DNA of 23,366 nt, taken from positions 1 to 23,366 of the forward strand of contig JAPPDN010000347.1 in NCBI GenBank assembly GCA_028824575.1, in the 5' to 3' direction. Position numbers and translations under genes: made by a program. Of the stretch, positions 1 to 7,340 are shown piece by piece. Origin of the DNA: Candidatus Poribacteria bacterium. Lineage in GTDB: Bacteria; Poribacteria; WGA-4E; WGA-3G. Position 1 is the stretch's first letter; every line of letters starts with the position of its first letter. Under the pieces are notes generated by a model. That model was not told where the DNA came from, made no database searches, and saw nothing but the letters and a program-made list of their open reading frames with translations.

Positions 1-2
1 GT

Positions 3-944
3 GATAATGTCTATGTTCCCGCCTATACTGATATGCTTCGAGTGGTTTTTGCATCAAAATTCAAGCGTGGAGACTTAACCAATTTGGTAGATTTGCTTTC
101 GGGCGACTCTGCGGAAGAGACCTTTTATCGACTCGAAGACAGTATGCGAAGCTATATAAATAAAACTAATTTCAAACGTTTTGTTATGATATTACGCTCA
201 GCTGGGTTCGTGGATGCTTCAATGCTCACGGCGAAAAACGCTGTTAATTCTGCTTATATTCTATTTCTAATATTACGCACACAGAATGTGGATGCTAGCC
301 AAATTGAACAATTGGTCCGCCGATGGTTTGTGATGTCAGTATTAACTGAAAGATATAGCGGGGAACCTCAGGCTACTTTGAGTGAAGATGTCCGAAATAT
401 GACTACCGAAGAGGCAACAGCAACGTACCTTAACGGGCTAGAGCGAGCAGGACTTTCAAATGCCTTTTGGAGTGAAGAGTTTATGCAGAAGCTGGAGGTC
501 TCAGGCCCTAACAACGTTTATTTTAATGTATTTCTGGCAAGCCAAATCAGGGCAAACGCCAAGGGATTTCTGTCGCGTGATATTACAATAAGGGACCTTT
601 TTGGAGGTCAGAAAGATATTCATCATATCTTTCCCAAGAACTATCTACAGGGATTGGGTATTGCAAAGAAACAATACAATCAAATCGCAAACCTTGTGGT
701 CACACAAAAAGAGATCAATATTGCAATTGGCGATACGGCACCTATAGCATATTTTTGTCAGCTACAATCGGGGTGTGAAAATGGAGTCCCTGCCTACGGC
801 GGGATAGAAAACTTAGAGGAATTACAAGAGAATCTTGATGCCCACTGTATTCCTGAAAGTGATTTTGAAAACTATGATGAGTTTTTAAAAGAACGTAGAC
901 AACTCATGGTTAACAAAATACGCGACTACTACTCTTCCTTGTAA
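3..944 (+). CDS. DUF262/GmrSD-like protein with C-terminal HNH motif, 5' truncated
   Basis: The frame is open from the left window edge, so the N-terminus lies outside; the first internal ATG is at 33. The visible 313 codons look like the C-terminal part of a DUF262-type protein. Near residue 200 (counted from ATG 33) is the segment DIHHIFPKNYL, followed by YNQIANLVV and TQKEINIAIG. This is the His-His-Ile-Phe-Pro HNH-like pattern of the C-terminal domain (DUF1524-like) that accompanies DUF262. In the GmrSD family the DUF262 half resembles a ParB-type NTPase and the HNH half cuts DNA, including modified phage DNA. The N-terminal DUF262 domain cannot be checked here. The gene is visibly AT-rich (19 of 60 G+C in 121-180, hand count) against 34 of 60 in 2401-2460 of iolE. 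A restriction-enzyme-like gene follows, so a defence role is plausible but inferred. Confidence 0.75.
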   Translation, partial: DNVYVPAYTDMLRVVFASKFKRGDLTNLVDLLSGDSAEETFYRLEDSMRSYINKTNFKRFVMILRSAGFVDASMLTAKNAVNSAYILFLILRTQNVDASQIEQLVRRWFVMSVLTERYSGEPQATLSEDVRNMTTEEATATYLNGLERAGLSNAFWSEEFMQKLEVSGPNNVYFNVFLASQIRANAKGFLSRDITIRDLFGGQKDIHHIFPKNYLQGLGIAKKQYNQIANLVVTQKEINIAIGDTAPIAYFCQLQSGCENGVPAYGGIENLEELQENLDAHCIPESDFENYDEFLKERRQLMVNKIRDYYSSL

Positions 945-965
945 CATGAATTGAAAAATCAACCG

Positions 966-1802
966 ATGAAAAATACAACTGAACCTATTAAAGCAGCCCC
1001 AACAGCGCGTGGTGGGACCAGTCTTGATGGAATGAGAACCATCCTTGCGGATGCCCTTTACGAGATAGGGTATGATAGCACGTTAGTAGATACTCTGATA
1101 GAAAGAAATGTCATTGATTTCAGTGTTGTTAACTACACAAGCGATATCAAGGACCAACTCACAGAACGTTATGGAGAATTTATTTTATGGGATAATAGCC
1201 TTGAAGATGCTGTTGCCTTTGAGGTCTTAACTGATTCTTTGACGGGTGAACTCGGAACAAACTGGCGTGCCTCTGAGAGCAACACTTTTCAAGAACGTAT
1301 CCGAGATATGATTGCAAAACTAATTGGAAAGTTAGGATTAAAAGTGGTTTTACGCTATGATTTAGGAGGGAGTGATGCCTTATCCAAAGAATTGGAAAGT
1401 GTTAAACGACAGTTGACAGTTGATTATGGGGAATTCAATTCTGAACTTCCCTATGTTAATCTTGTCATTTATACCCCTGAGAATTCGCGCGTTATTGCTG
1501 TAATCTCGTGCATAGTTAATTTGAAAGCCCGAATCTTTGACACACTTTATTGGAGACTCAAATTTCGGGAAGACGAAGATAAAGCCTCTATCAAATTCTA
1601 TCTTATCACAACTGACATAGACAAAATTCTGCAGATTATGTACTTACCGAAACCAAAACGAAAAAAAGGACGAGCCATTTTAGAGGCGGATATTGACGGC
1701 ATCTATGTGCTAACAGCATCAGAATTCCAGCAAAGCGGCAAGGTTAAACTGTTTGAACATTTCATTGAGGATCTTAAACAGGTCATAGGAGAAAATCAAT
1801 AA
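966..1802 (+). CDS. BsaWI-type restriction endonuclease homologue, probably with a degraded active site
   Basis: A 278-residue protein from ATG 966; an in-frame TTG at 951 would add five residues. Neither start has a clear Shine-Dalgarno sequence, so translation may be coupled to the upstream gene ending at 944. The core segment VNLVIY, then VIAVISCIVNLKARI, then TLYWRLKF, and the C-terminal ILEADIDGIYVL and FEHFIEDLKQVI match my recollection of BsaWI-like type II enzymes. There the core reads roughly PD-x-VIY and ISCK-(T/S)-SLRER. Compared with that, Asp of the PD motif is Asn, the catalytic Lys after ISC is Ile, and Glu of RER is Ala. If the family call is right, this copy is probably catalytically dead. 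No companion methyltransferase is visible. It forms an AT-rich pair with the DUF262-like gene. It could also be an uncharacterised protein only distantly related to restriction enzymes. Confidence 0.6.
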   Translation: MKNTTEPIKAAPTARGGTSLDGMRTILADALYEIGYDSTLVDTLIERNVIDFSVVNYTSDIKDQLTERYGEFILWDNSLEDAVAFEVLTDSLTGELGTNWRASESNTFQERIRDMIAKLIGKLGLKVVLRYDLGGSDALSKELESVKRQLTVDYGEFNSELPYVNLVIYTPENSRVIAVISCIVNLKARIFDTLYWRLKFREDEDKASIKFYLITTDIDKILQIMYLPKPKRKKGRAILEADIDGIYVLTASEFQQSGKVKLFEHFIEDLKQVIGENQ

Positions 1803-1806
1803 CATA

Positions 1807-2700
1807 ATGAAAATAGCAAATGCCCCATGTTCATGGGGCGTGCTTGAGTTTGAATTGGATGGCGAAGCACCCAGTTACACACAGGTGTTAGACGAGATGC
1901 AAGCCATCGGTTACATCGGTACCGAATTAGGCGATTGGGGCTTTATGCCGACGAACGCAGGACAACTTCGCGACGAACTTGCGAAGCGAGAGTTAACGCT
2001 GTTAGGGGCATTTGTAAGTGTCGCACTCGCAGATGCGGAAACGCACGCAGTAGGTGAAGCAACAGCACTGCGTCATGCACGCTTGTTAGCAGATGTCGGC
2101 GGAAAAACGCCGTTCATCGTGCTTTCAGACGACAACGCTACGACAGAACTCCGCACCTGCTACGCCGGTCGCGTCCGACCTGAACACGGATTAACACCAG
2201 CACAGTGGAATACGTTTGTACACGGTGTCCACCGTATCGCGCAGTCGGTGAAAGACGAGATTGGACTTCGCACCGTTTTTCATCCGCACTGCGCCGGATA
2301 CATAGAGACAGCAGCAGAGATTGACACACTCATGGAACGCACGGATCCTGACCTCGTCGGGTTGTGTTTCGATACCGGGCATTACCGCTTCGGTGGCGGT
2401 GATCCGCTTGAAGCATTTGCTCGGCACGCGGACCGGATCTGGCACGTCCATTTCAAGGATTGCCATCCGGACATCGCTGACCGGTCTCGGGAAGATGAGT
2501 GGGATTACTTCGTCTCTGTCGGCAACGGTGTTTTTTGTGAACTCGGCAAAGGAGATGTCGATTTTCCGGCGTTCCTTTCAGAATTACGAAATCGGGGTTA
2601 CGACGGTTGGATCGTTGTAGAGCAGGATGTCTTACCGGGGATGGGCAGTCCTTACGAGAGCGCATCGCGGAATCTGCGGTATCTGAATTCGATTCTATAG
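1807..2700 (+). CDS. iolE: Myo-inosose-2 dehydratase-like sugar isomerase/epimerase family protein (IolE-like)
   Basis: A 297-residue cytoplasmic TIM-barrel protein of the xylose-isomerase-like superfamily. IolE dehydrates scyllo-inosose (2-keto-myo-inositol) in inositol catabolism. Visible landmarks are the N-terminal NAPCSWGV signature (residues 5-12), typical of IolE; HPHCAGY near 159; CFDTGHY with D189 and H192; WHVHFKD at 212-218; and VVEQD with E272. These match the metal-binding Asp/His/Glu positions of the superfamily. ATG 1807 has an AGGAGA at 1787-1792, rather far upstream (14 nt), and begins four bases after the preceding stop. The next gene, 36 nt downstream, encodes an IolG-like dehydrogenase whose product would be this enzyme's substrate, which strengthens the assignment. 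The superfamily also contains other sugar epimerases, so the exact substrate is inferred. Confidence 0.82.
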   Translation: MKIANAPCSWGVLEFELDGEAPSYTQVLDEMQAIGYIGTELGDWGFMPTNAGQLRDELAKRELTLLGAFVSVALADAETHAVGEATALRHARLLADVGGKTPFIVLSDDNATTELRTCYAGRVRPEHGLTPAQWNTFVHGVHRIAQSVKDEIGLRTVFHPHCAGYIETAAEIDTLMERTDPDLVGLCFDTGHYRFGGGDPLEAFARHADRIWHVHFKDCHPDIADRSREDEWDYFVSVGNGVFCELGKGDVDFPAFLSELRNRGYDGWIVVEQDVLPGMGSPYESASRNLRYLNSIL

Positions 2701-2736
2701 CAATAAACGTACAGCATCGGAGTTAGGAGACTTTTG

Positions 2737-3756
2737 ATGAACAGTTCTTCAAAAATTCGTGTGGGTGTTATTGGGGTAGGGCGCATCGGCAAACTTCACA
2801 TTGAACACCTCGCCCAGAATATACCAGAAGCCGAACTCGTCGCGATTTGCAGCTTGAACCGTCCCATTGCTGAATCCGTTGCTGAACAGTATAATGTCCC
2901 GATGGTGACAGCCGATTATAACACCCTCTTGTCAGACGCTCGGATTGATGCCGTGCTTGTCACCTCCTCAACGCATACACATGTCGAAATCAGCCAAGCC
3001 GCCGCGAAGGCAGGGAAACACATCTTTTGCGAGAAACCGATCGCGTTTGACTTGGAACAGATTGACGAAACCTTGGCGGTTGTAGAAAAGGCTGGCGTGA
3101 AGTTTCAGGTCGGTTTCAATCGTAGATTTGATACGAGTTTTAAGCGAATCCGTGAGGCTGTCGCCTCTGGCGAGATTGGTGAACCGCACATCATGCGTAT
3201 TACGAGCCGAGACCCAGCACCACCGCCCATTGAATATGTCAAGGTCTCAGGCGGCATTTTTCTTGACATGACGATCCACGATTTCGATATGGCGCGTTAT
3301 CTCATTGCGGACGAGGTTATTGAGGTCTACGCGGCGGGCGGCGTGCGCGTCGATCCGAAAATTGGCGAGGCAGGTGACATTGATACGACGGTTATCACCT
3401 TACGATTCCAGAATGGCGTTATCGGGACAATTGATAACAGTAGAGAAGCTGTCTACGGCTACGACCAGCGTGTTGAAGTTTTCGGTTCAAAAGGGATGGT
3501 TACGGCGGCGAATCCACCGACGGATACTGTTACCTTCAGCGGCAGTGAGGGGAGCCGTGCCGCATCGCCTCCATATTTCTTTGTGGAACGCTACAAACCG
3601 GCATTTCTCTCGGAATTACAAGCCTTCTTTACATCCATTCGGGATGATACACTGCCACCCGTTACAGGGACGGATGGTCGTGCACCTGTTGTGATCGGTA
3701 TCGCAGCCTTGAAATCGCTACGCGAAAATCGTCCTGTCCTCTTGTCGGAGATTTAG
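2737..3756 (+). CDS. iolG: Inositol 2-dehydrogenase-like oxidoreductase (Gfo/Idh/MocA family)
   Basis: A 339-residue NAD(P)-dependent dehydrogenase. The Rossmann motif GVIGVGRIG is at residues 10-18, the catalytic EKP at 99-101 (Lys100), and GGIFLDMTIHDFD at 172-184 supplies Asp177 and His181. The D-x3-H spacing matches inositol dehydrogenases such as Bacillus IolG, which oxidise myo-inositol to 2-keto-myo-inositol. I chose ATG 2737 because AGGAGA at 2725-2730 sits 6 nt upstream; a TTG immediately before, at 2734, is too close to it. It probably forms a transcription unit with the iolE-like gene. The Gfo/Idh/MocA family is large and substrates drift, so the inositol assignment rests partly on the neighbour. 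It converges with the ABC transporter operon on the other strand, leaving only 7 bases between stops. Confidence 0.85.
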   Translation: MNSSSKIRVGVIGVGRIGKLHIEHLAQNIPEAELVAICSLNRPIAESVAEQYNVPMVTADYNTLLSDARIDAVLVTSSTHTHVEISQAAAKAGKHIFCEKPIAFDLEQIDETLAVVEKAGVKFQVGFNRRFDTSFKRIREAVASGEIGEPHIMRITSRDPAPPPIEYVKVSGGIFLDMTIHDFDMARYLIADEVIEVYAAGGVRVDPKIGEAGDIDTTVITLRFQNGVIGTIDNSREAVYGYDQRVEVFGSKGMVTAANPPTDTVTFSGSEGSRAASPPYFFVERYKPAFLSELQAFFTSIRDDTLPPVTGTDGRAPVVIGIAALKSLRENRPVLLSEI

Positions 3757-3763
3757 CCGTTCT

Positions 3764-4498
3764 TTACTCACCCTCACCACCGACTTCACCGACTTCGATT
3801 TCAATCTCATCGCGATTCCTGATACGCTCCACGAGACCGTCTCGGATGTCCACAATCCTGTCAGAGACATCAAGCATCTTCAGGTCGTGTGTTGCCGAAA
3901 TTACAGTAACGCCTTGTTCTGTATTCAAACGTTTGATGAGGTCAATAATCTCGCGTCCCGTAATAGTATCAAGGTTCGCTGTCGGTTCATCGGCGAGGAC
4001 GATGCTTGGATCGTTCGCGAGTGCTCTGGCAATAGCGACACGTTGACGCTGACCGCCTGAGAGTTCATCGGGTAGGTGATACATCCTGTCCCCTAAGCCG
4101 ACCATATCCAGTAACTTTTCCGCTTTTTCATTGCGTTCTCTCTCAGAAATCCCTGCGAAAATCATAGGCAGCGTTACGTTACCGTGCGCGCTCCGCACGT
4201 GCAGCAAGTTGTAACTCTGAAAAATGTAACCCACGCGGTGGCACCGAAACGCTGCAATCTGTCTTTGGGAAAGTTGGGACATATTTTGCCCATCGATGTA
4301 AACCTGCCCCTCTGTCGGTCGGTCGAGCGCGCCAATCATGTTAAAAAGCGTGGATTTACCGGAACCGGAGGGACCCATGAGCGAGATATACTCGCCACGT
4401 TCAATCTCGATATTGATGCCGTCCAAAGCACGAAGAATATTTGAACCCATGCGATATTCTTTGACAACATCTTCAGTTTTCACAACGATATCATTCAT
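3764..4498 (-). CDS. LolD/MacB-type ABC transporter ATP-binding protein
   Basis: A 244-residue ATPase of the LolD/MacB/FtsE class that powers FtsX-like permeases. Walker A GPSGSGKST is at 42-50, the Q-loop glutamine near 94 (YIFQSYNLL), signature LSGGQRQRVAIARAL at 146-160, Walker B IVLADEP followed by TANLD, and switch His204 (SATHD). All catalytic motifs are canonical. The start at 4498 (MNDIVV) is supported by GGAGG at 4504-4508, five bases upstream; a longer frame reaching 4612 would overlap the permease gene and has no such support. The C-terminus ends in an acidic, Gly/Glu-rich tail. It is co-transcribed with the permease, which ends 14 bases before it, with the ribosome binding site in that gap. 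Substrate (lipoprotein, peptide, lipid or a mechanical role) cannot be read from the sequence. Confidence 0.9.
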   Translation of the reverse strand: MNDIVVKTEDVVKEYRMGSNILRALDGINIEIERGEYISLMGPSGSGKSTLFNMIGALDRPTEGQVYIDGQNMSQLSQRQIAAFRCHRVGYIFQSYNLLHVRSAHGNVTLPMIFAGISERERNEKAEKLLDMVGLGDRMYHLPDELSGGQRQRVAIARALANDPSIVLADEPTANLDTITGREIIDLIKRLNTEQGVTVISATHDLKMLDVSDRIVDIRDGLVERIRNRDEIEIEVGEVGGEGE

Positions 4499-4512
4499 AA
4501 ATTCCTCCGTGC

Positions 4513-5190
4513 CTATACCTCGGTACGCATCGCTTCTGCAGGTGGGAGTTTCGCAGCACGCCACGCTGGGAACGATGAACCAATCACTGCCAAAATCATA
4601 CCGAGTATACACCCAAGCAAAATAACGACGATCACGCCGAGCTGCATCGGTCCGTTTTCAGGCTGCGCCGGTAGTAACGGGAAATAGAAGAATAGGTCTA
4701 ACCCATAGTCTTTAAGTCCTAAAAGTACTGCACCCAGTGTTCCGATGAGCGCACCGATAAGTGCCCCAGAAAACCCTTGGAATCCCGATTCAAGTAGGAA
4801 CAGTCTAACCACGAATCCATCTAACGCACCGAGACATTTCATTGTGCCAATCTCGCGAAAACGCTCTGTTACTGCCATCAGCATTGAGTTGGCGATACCT
4901 ACCACACAGACAATCAAAGACATAACGATGAGCCATATATCTTTTGTGGAAATGCCTTGTTCCGTTGTCTCTTCAAAAGTGTTGATTGTTGATTGTCGTC
5001 CGCTCTCCTGTAGCGCGACTCCGATTTCGTTATTTGTCCATACCGAAACCAGAAACGCAATACCCAATGTAATACCTGCTGTTGTGATTATTGAACGACC
5101 AAAACGGATTTTCAAACTCTGGAAACTAATCCGTAGCGATTCTACGAAAGGCAGATCAATCTGTTCTTCAATGGGTGTTCTTTGCTGCAA
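4513..5190 (-). CDS. Compact FtsX-family ABC transporter permease
   Basis: A 225-residue inner-membrane protein with four predicted transmembrane segments at about 33-51, 85-107, 138-158 and 184-206. The C-terminal part is a classical FtsX domain: NSMLMAVTERFREIGTMKCLGA (read as 101 onward) with the ERxxEIGxMKxLGA-type coupling segment, and the terminal SFPAWRAAKLPPAEAMR. Usual MacB/LolC/LolE permeases are about 400 residues and carry a large periplasmic domain between TM1 and TM2; here that loop is only about 33 residues. The start is TTG at 5190, supported by AAGGAGA at 5198-5204. A promoter-like pair lies just upstream. It is the first gene of a two-gene operon with the ATPase. The frame shows no sign of damage, so the short form appears to be a real variant. 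Confidence 0.85.
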   Translation of the reverse strand: MQQRTPIEEQIDLPFVESLRISFQSLKIRFGRSIITTAGITLGIAFLVSVWTNNEIGVALQESGRQSTINTFEETTEQGISTKDIWLIVMSLIVCVVGIANSMLMAVTERFREIGTMKCLGALDGFVVRLFLLESGFQGFSGALIGALIGTLGAVLLGLKDYGLDLFFYFPLLPAQPENGPMQLGVIVVILLGCILGMILAVIGSSFPAWRAAKLPPAEAMRTEV

Positions 5191-5226
5191 ATCTCTATCT
5201 CCTTATTTTTTTCTGTCTATAAAGGT

Positions 5227-5255
5227 ATTGTATCAAATTTACAATTTCAATTCAA
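5227..5255 (-). promoter_or_regulatory. Sigma70-like promoter for the ABC permease operon
   Basis: On the minus strand TTGAAT (5250-5255) and TACAAT (5227-5232) are separated by 17 bases. The predicted start of transcription would be near 5220, leaving a leader of about 30 nt that includes the ribosome binding site. Seen by eye only. Confidence 0.5.
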
Positions 5256-5357
5256 GTTTTTCATGCATACATGATAGCGTCATTCAGTTCTCCCTTAATT
5301 TTAATCTTCCACAAATAGGTGCATTACTTTAGGCGCAACCTCCGGATCGCGACTCCC

Positions 5358-5384
5358 ACTGACGGCTGATGGCTGACTGCCTCT
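5358..5384 (+). repeat. TGACGGCTGA-type intergenic repeat, copy upstream of the 5442 gene
   Basis: CTGACGGCTGA, then TGGCTGA, then CTGCCTCT. The copy at 12575-12593 is identical except that it lacks the central seven bases TGGCTGA. A closely related copy is on the minus strand at 11658-11680. It ends 6 bases before a -35 box. Confidence 0.65.
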
Positions 5385-5390
5385 ATGGCA

Positions 5391-5419
5391 TTGACTTTTC
5401 AATTTTCGGCTGTTATACT
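5391..5419 (+). promoter_or_regulatory. Sigma70-like promoter for the small membrane protein gene
   Basis: TTGACT (5391-5396) and TATACT (5414-5419) with an ideal 17-base spacer. The gene starts at 5442, so the leader is about 15-17 nt and includes AAGGTAGGA at 5426-5434. Confidence 0.65.
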
Positions 5420-5441
5420 GAAGGCAAGGTAGGACTAACCG

Positions 5442-6035
5442 ATGCTCCGAAAATCTTTCTCTATTCTAATGCTATTATTGTGCTACGGGATTCCGATTTC
5501 AGCACACGATGCTTTCTATCCACACCATCGTGAGGATTTTGAGAACATGGCGCGCCGTCGCGAATTACGAACGACTGTTCTTCTCAGCACGGCTGCTTTT
5601 CTCTGTGTTCTTGGGGCAGTCGTCTACATTGCTTTACGAAGAAGCACAGATGATAGTGATGTGGAAGAAGTTGACGCAAAAACGGTTCAAGAACATTTGG
5701 AACACGCCACGAATAGTGCCGTGAGTGCTGCACGACAGTCTCTTGACACGAAAGGAGACATCGCCGATGCTGCCATAGCGTGCTTCACAACCTACGCTGA
5801 GGCATTTGGTGTGACGTGGCGACCACCGTCTTATGGACAGCGTCGTCCTGAATCGGTGCCGTATCAGATACGATGCAAGATAGGATCGGATGTCGTCACC
5901 CTCAGCATTGACAGTGAAGTCGTTCAATTGAAGGCGGAACACACGCCGTCTAAAATAAGTTTGAGTTCGCAAGGCGCAGCGAAAAGTGTAAGCGCGACTG
6001 TTGCCCTGAGAAGATTGAGCGAGGGAGAGGAGTAG
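5442..6035 (+). CDS. Hypothetical protein with signal sequence and one transmembrane helix
   Basis: A 197-residue protein that I do not recognise. The N-terminus looks like a signal peptide (hydrophobic 8-19, likely cleavage after ISA at 21), then a charged stretch (HHREDFENMARRRELR). A second hydrophobic segment at about 44-66 ends in RR, suggesting a single-pass membrane protein. After an acidic patch (DDSDVEEVD, 70-78) the rest is a soluble domain rich in Ala, Ser and Thr, with two cysteines and a possible beta-rich end (GSDVVTLSIDSEVVQLK). Start ATG 5442 follows AAGGTAGGA, and a good promoter lies just upstream, so it appears to be transcribed alone. Its stop is only 10 bases from the convergent larB stop. 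No function can be assigned. Confidence 0.75.
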   Translation: MLRKSFSILMLLLCYGIPISAHDAFYPHHREDFENMARRRELRTTVLLSTAAFLCVLGAVVYIALRRSTDDSDVEEVDAKTVQEHLEHATNSAVSAARQSLDTKGDIADAAIACFTTYAEAFGVTWRPPSYGQRRPESVPYQIRCKIGSDVVTLSIDSEVVQLKAEHTPSKISLSSQGAAKSVSATVALRRLSEGEE

Positions 6036-6045
6036 GGTGTTGAAC

Positions 6046-6795
6046 TTATGCCGTAAGTCGATTGATGAGTGAAGCACTATAGCCTGCGCCGAAACCGTTA
6101 TCAATGTTTACAACGGTGACACCGGAGGCACAACTATTGAGCATGCCTAACAAGGCAGCGAGTCCTCCGAAACTTGCGCCGTAGCCGATACTCGTAGGTA
6201 CAGCAATGACGGGACAATCCACCAACCCACCGACAACGCTCGGAAGCGCGCCTTCCATCCCGGCAACAACAATGATAACACGGGCTGTTAAAAGTTTCTC
6301 GTGATTACTGATGAGGCGGTGTAACCCTGCCACGCCGACATCGTAAAGGCGTTCCGGTGTGTTTCCCATCATCAGTGCCGTTTCAGCGGCTTCCTCTGCA
6401 ACGGGTAGATCGGACGTACCAGCGGAAACAACGAGAATCCCCGGCGCGCCTTCATCTTCAGACTGCCTGACGGTAATCGTACGTCCGAGGTCGTTATAGC
6501 GTGCTGCGGACTGGATTGTTTTCACCGCTTCATACATGTCGGGGGTGGCGCGAGTTGCGAGAAGGGGGTGCCCGGCGGAGAGAATACGCTCACTAATCTG
6601 TTGGACCTGTTCAACGGTCTTCCCTTGACAAAAAATGACTTCCGGGAACCCTGTGCGAAGTTGGCGATGGTGATCAATTTTTGAGAACCCTAAATCTTCA
6701 AACGGGAGTGTGCGAAGAGATTGCAGCGCGTCATCCACTGCAATCTCTCCACCTTTAACCTCTTCAAGCAGGGTTTTTAACTTTTCAATGTCCAT
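6046..6795 (-). CDS. larB: Nickel pincer cofactor biosynthesis protein LarB
   Basis: A 249-residue protein with the PurE-like (AIR carboxylase/mutase) fold of LarB. In the Lar pathway LarB carboxylates the pyridinium ring of nicotinic acid adenine dinucleotide at C5 and hydrolyses the phosphoanhydride, the first step towards the nickel pincer nucleotide of lactate racemase and related enzymes. Diagnostic segments are GFPEVIFCQGKT (49-60), ILVVSAGTSDLPVAEEA (120-136), VAGMEGALPSVVGGL (177-191) and PTSIGYGASFGG (200-211), ending with VVNIDNGFGAGY. Length is usual for the family. ATG 6795 lacks a strong Shine-Dalgarno sequence. larC, larE and a larA-type racemase are not in the window, so the other pathway steps must be encoded elsewhere. 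It is the last gene of a minus-strand run after the YtxH gene. Confidence 0.88.
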   Translation of the reverse strand: MDIEKLKTLLEEVKGGEIAVDDALQSLRTLPFEDLGFSKIDHHRQLRTGFPEVIFCQGKTVEQVQQISERILSAGHPLLATRATPDMYEAVKTIQSAARYNDLGRTITVRQSEDEGAPGILVVSAGTSDLPVAEEAAETALMMGNTPERLYDVGVAGLHRLISNHEKLLTARVIIVVAGMEGALPSVVGGLVDCPVIAVPTSIGYGASFGGLAALLGMLNSCASGVTVVNIDNGFGAGYSASLINRLTA

Positions 6796-6838
6796 TCATT
6801 TAACGATACGTACGTCCACTGCTCGTTACATTCGTAAG

Positions 6839-6856
6839 GGTGGGATGGATCCCACC
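6839..6856. repeat. Perfect inverted repeat (hairpin) between ytxH-like gene and larB
   Basis: GGTGGGAT-GG-ATCCCACC, a perfect 8+8 inverted repeat (7 pairs with a four-base loop). It lies 33 bases beyond the stop of the YtxH gene on the minus strand. No T-run follows on either strand, so it is not a convincing intrinsic terminator; it may be a repetitive intergenic element or an mRNA-stabilising stem. Confidence 0.6.
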
Positions 6857-6888
6857 ACAATTAAAATTAGTATTCTAAGAAGAGACGC

Positions 6889-7299
6889 TTAGGCTTTCTC
6901 AGAAGCCTCTTCCTCGGTTCCGTCATTGCCGCCAACGCCCGGGATGGATTCTGCAATTTTAGCGCGGACATCTGCAGAAACTTTACGACCAGCATCCACA
7001 GCAGTTTTTACCTGTTCTCCTGCTTCATGGAGACGTTCTTTTCCGGTGTCTACGATGTCGTGAACGCTCTCTTTACCCTGTTCCACGAGGGTATGAGCAC
7101 CTTCTCGTGCACTACTGGCAGCTTGTTGCGCTAATTCAACCGTCCGATTTTTCGCGTCAACTGAGGTATCGCGAATTTTCTGTCGAGTCTCCTTACCCGA
7201 ACTGGGGGCATAGAGCAGACTGATGACAGCCCCTGCCATAAAGCCTGTGAAAAAAGCGAAAACCATTGTTAGCCCGTTGTTCTGTCCATTATTGCTCAT
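6889..7299 (-). CDS. YtxH domain-containing membrane protein
   Basis: A 136-residue protein with the YtxH (Gas vesicle/stress-protein-like) layout: a short N-terminus, a glycine-rich transmembrane helix at about 10-30 ending in the family motif LLYAPSSGKETR (29-40), then a long amphipathic, Ala/Glu/Lys-rich coiled helix to about 115 and an acidic tail. Family members are stress-associated membrane proteins of unclear biochemical role. ATG 7299 is preceded by AAAGGAT on the minus strand at about 7 nt. The gene upstream encodes a DUF948-like protein; the same YtxG(DUF948)-YtxH pairing is known in Bacillus, so the two may act together at the envelope. A 236-base gap with internal repeats separates them, so this gene may have its own promoter. 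Confidence 0.85.
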   Translation of the reverse strand: MSNNGQNNGLTMVFAFFTGFMAGAVISLLYAPSSGKETRQKIRDTSVDAKNRTVELAQQAASSAREGAHTLVEQGKESVHDIVDTGKERLHEAGEQVKTAVDAGRKVSADVRAKIAESIPGVGGNDGTEEEASEKA

Positions 7300-7340
7300 T
7301 TTTTTATCCTTTCTACTCGGTTAAATCTATCTTGATGTCG

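Noticed and set aside
4499..4612. Longer start for the LolD-type ATPase at 4612
   Set aside because: It overlaps the permease end by 100 bases, gives a leader unlike the family, and the internal ATG at 4498 has a strong GGAGG.
4745..5332. A 195-codon plus-strand frame opposite the ABC permease
   Set aside because: It is antisense to a well-supported FtsX permease, has no recognisable motifs and runs past the permease into its promoter.
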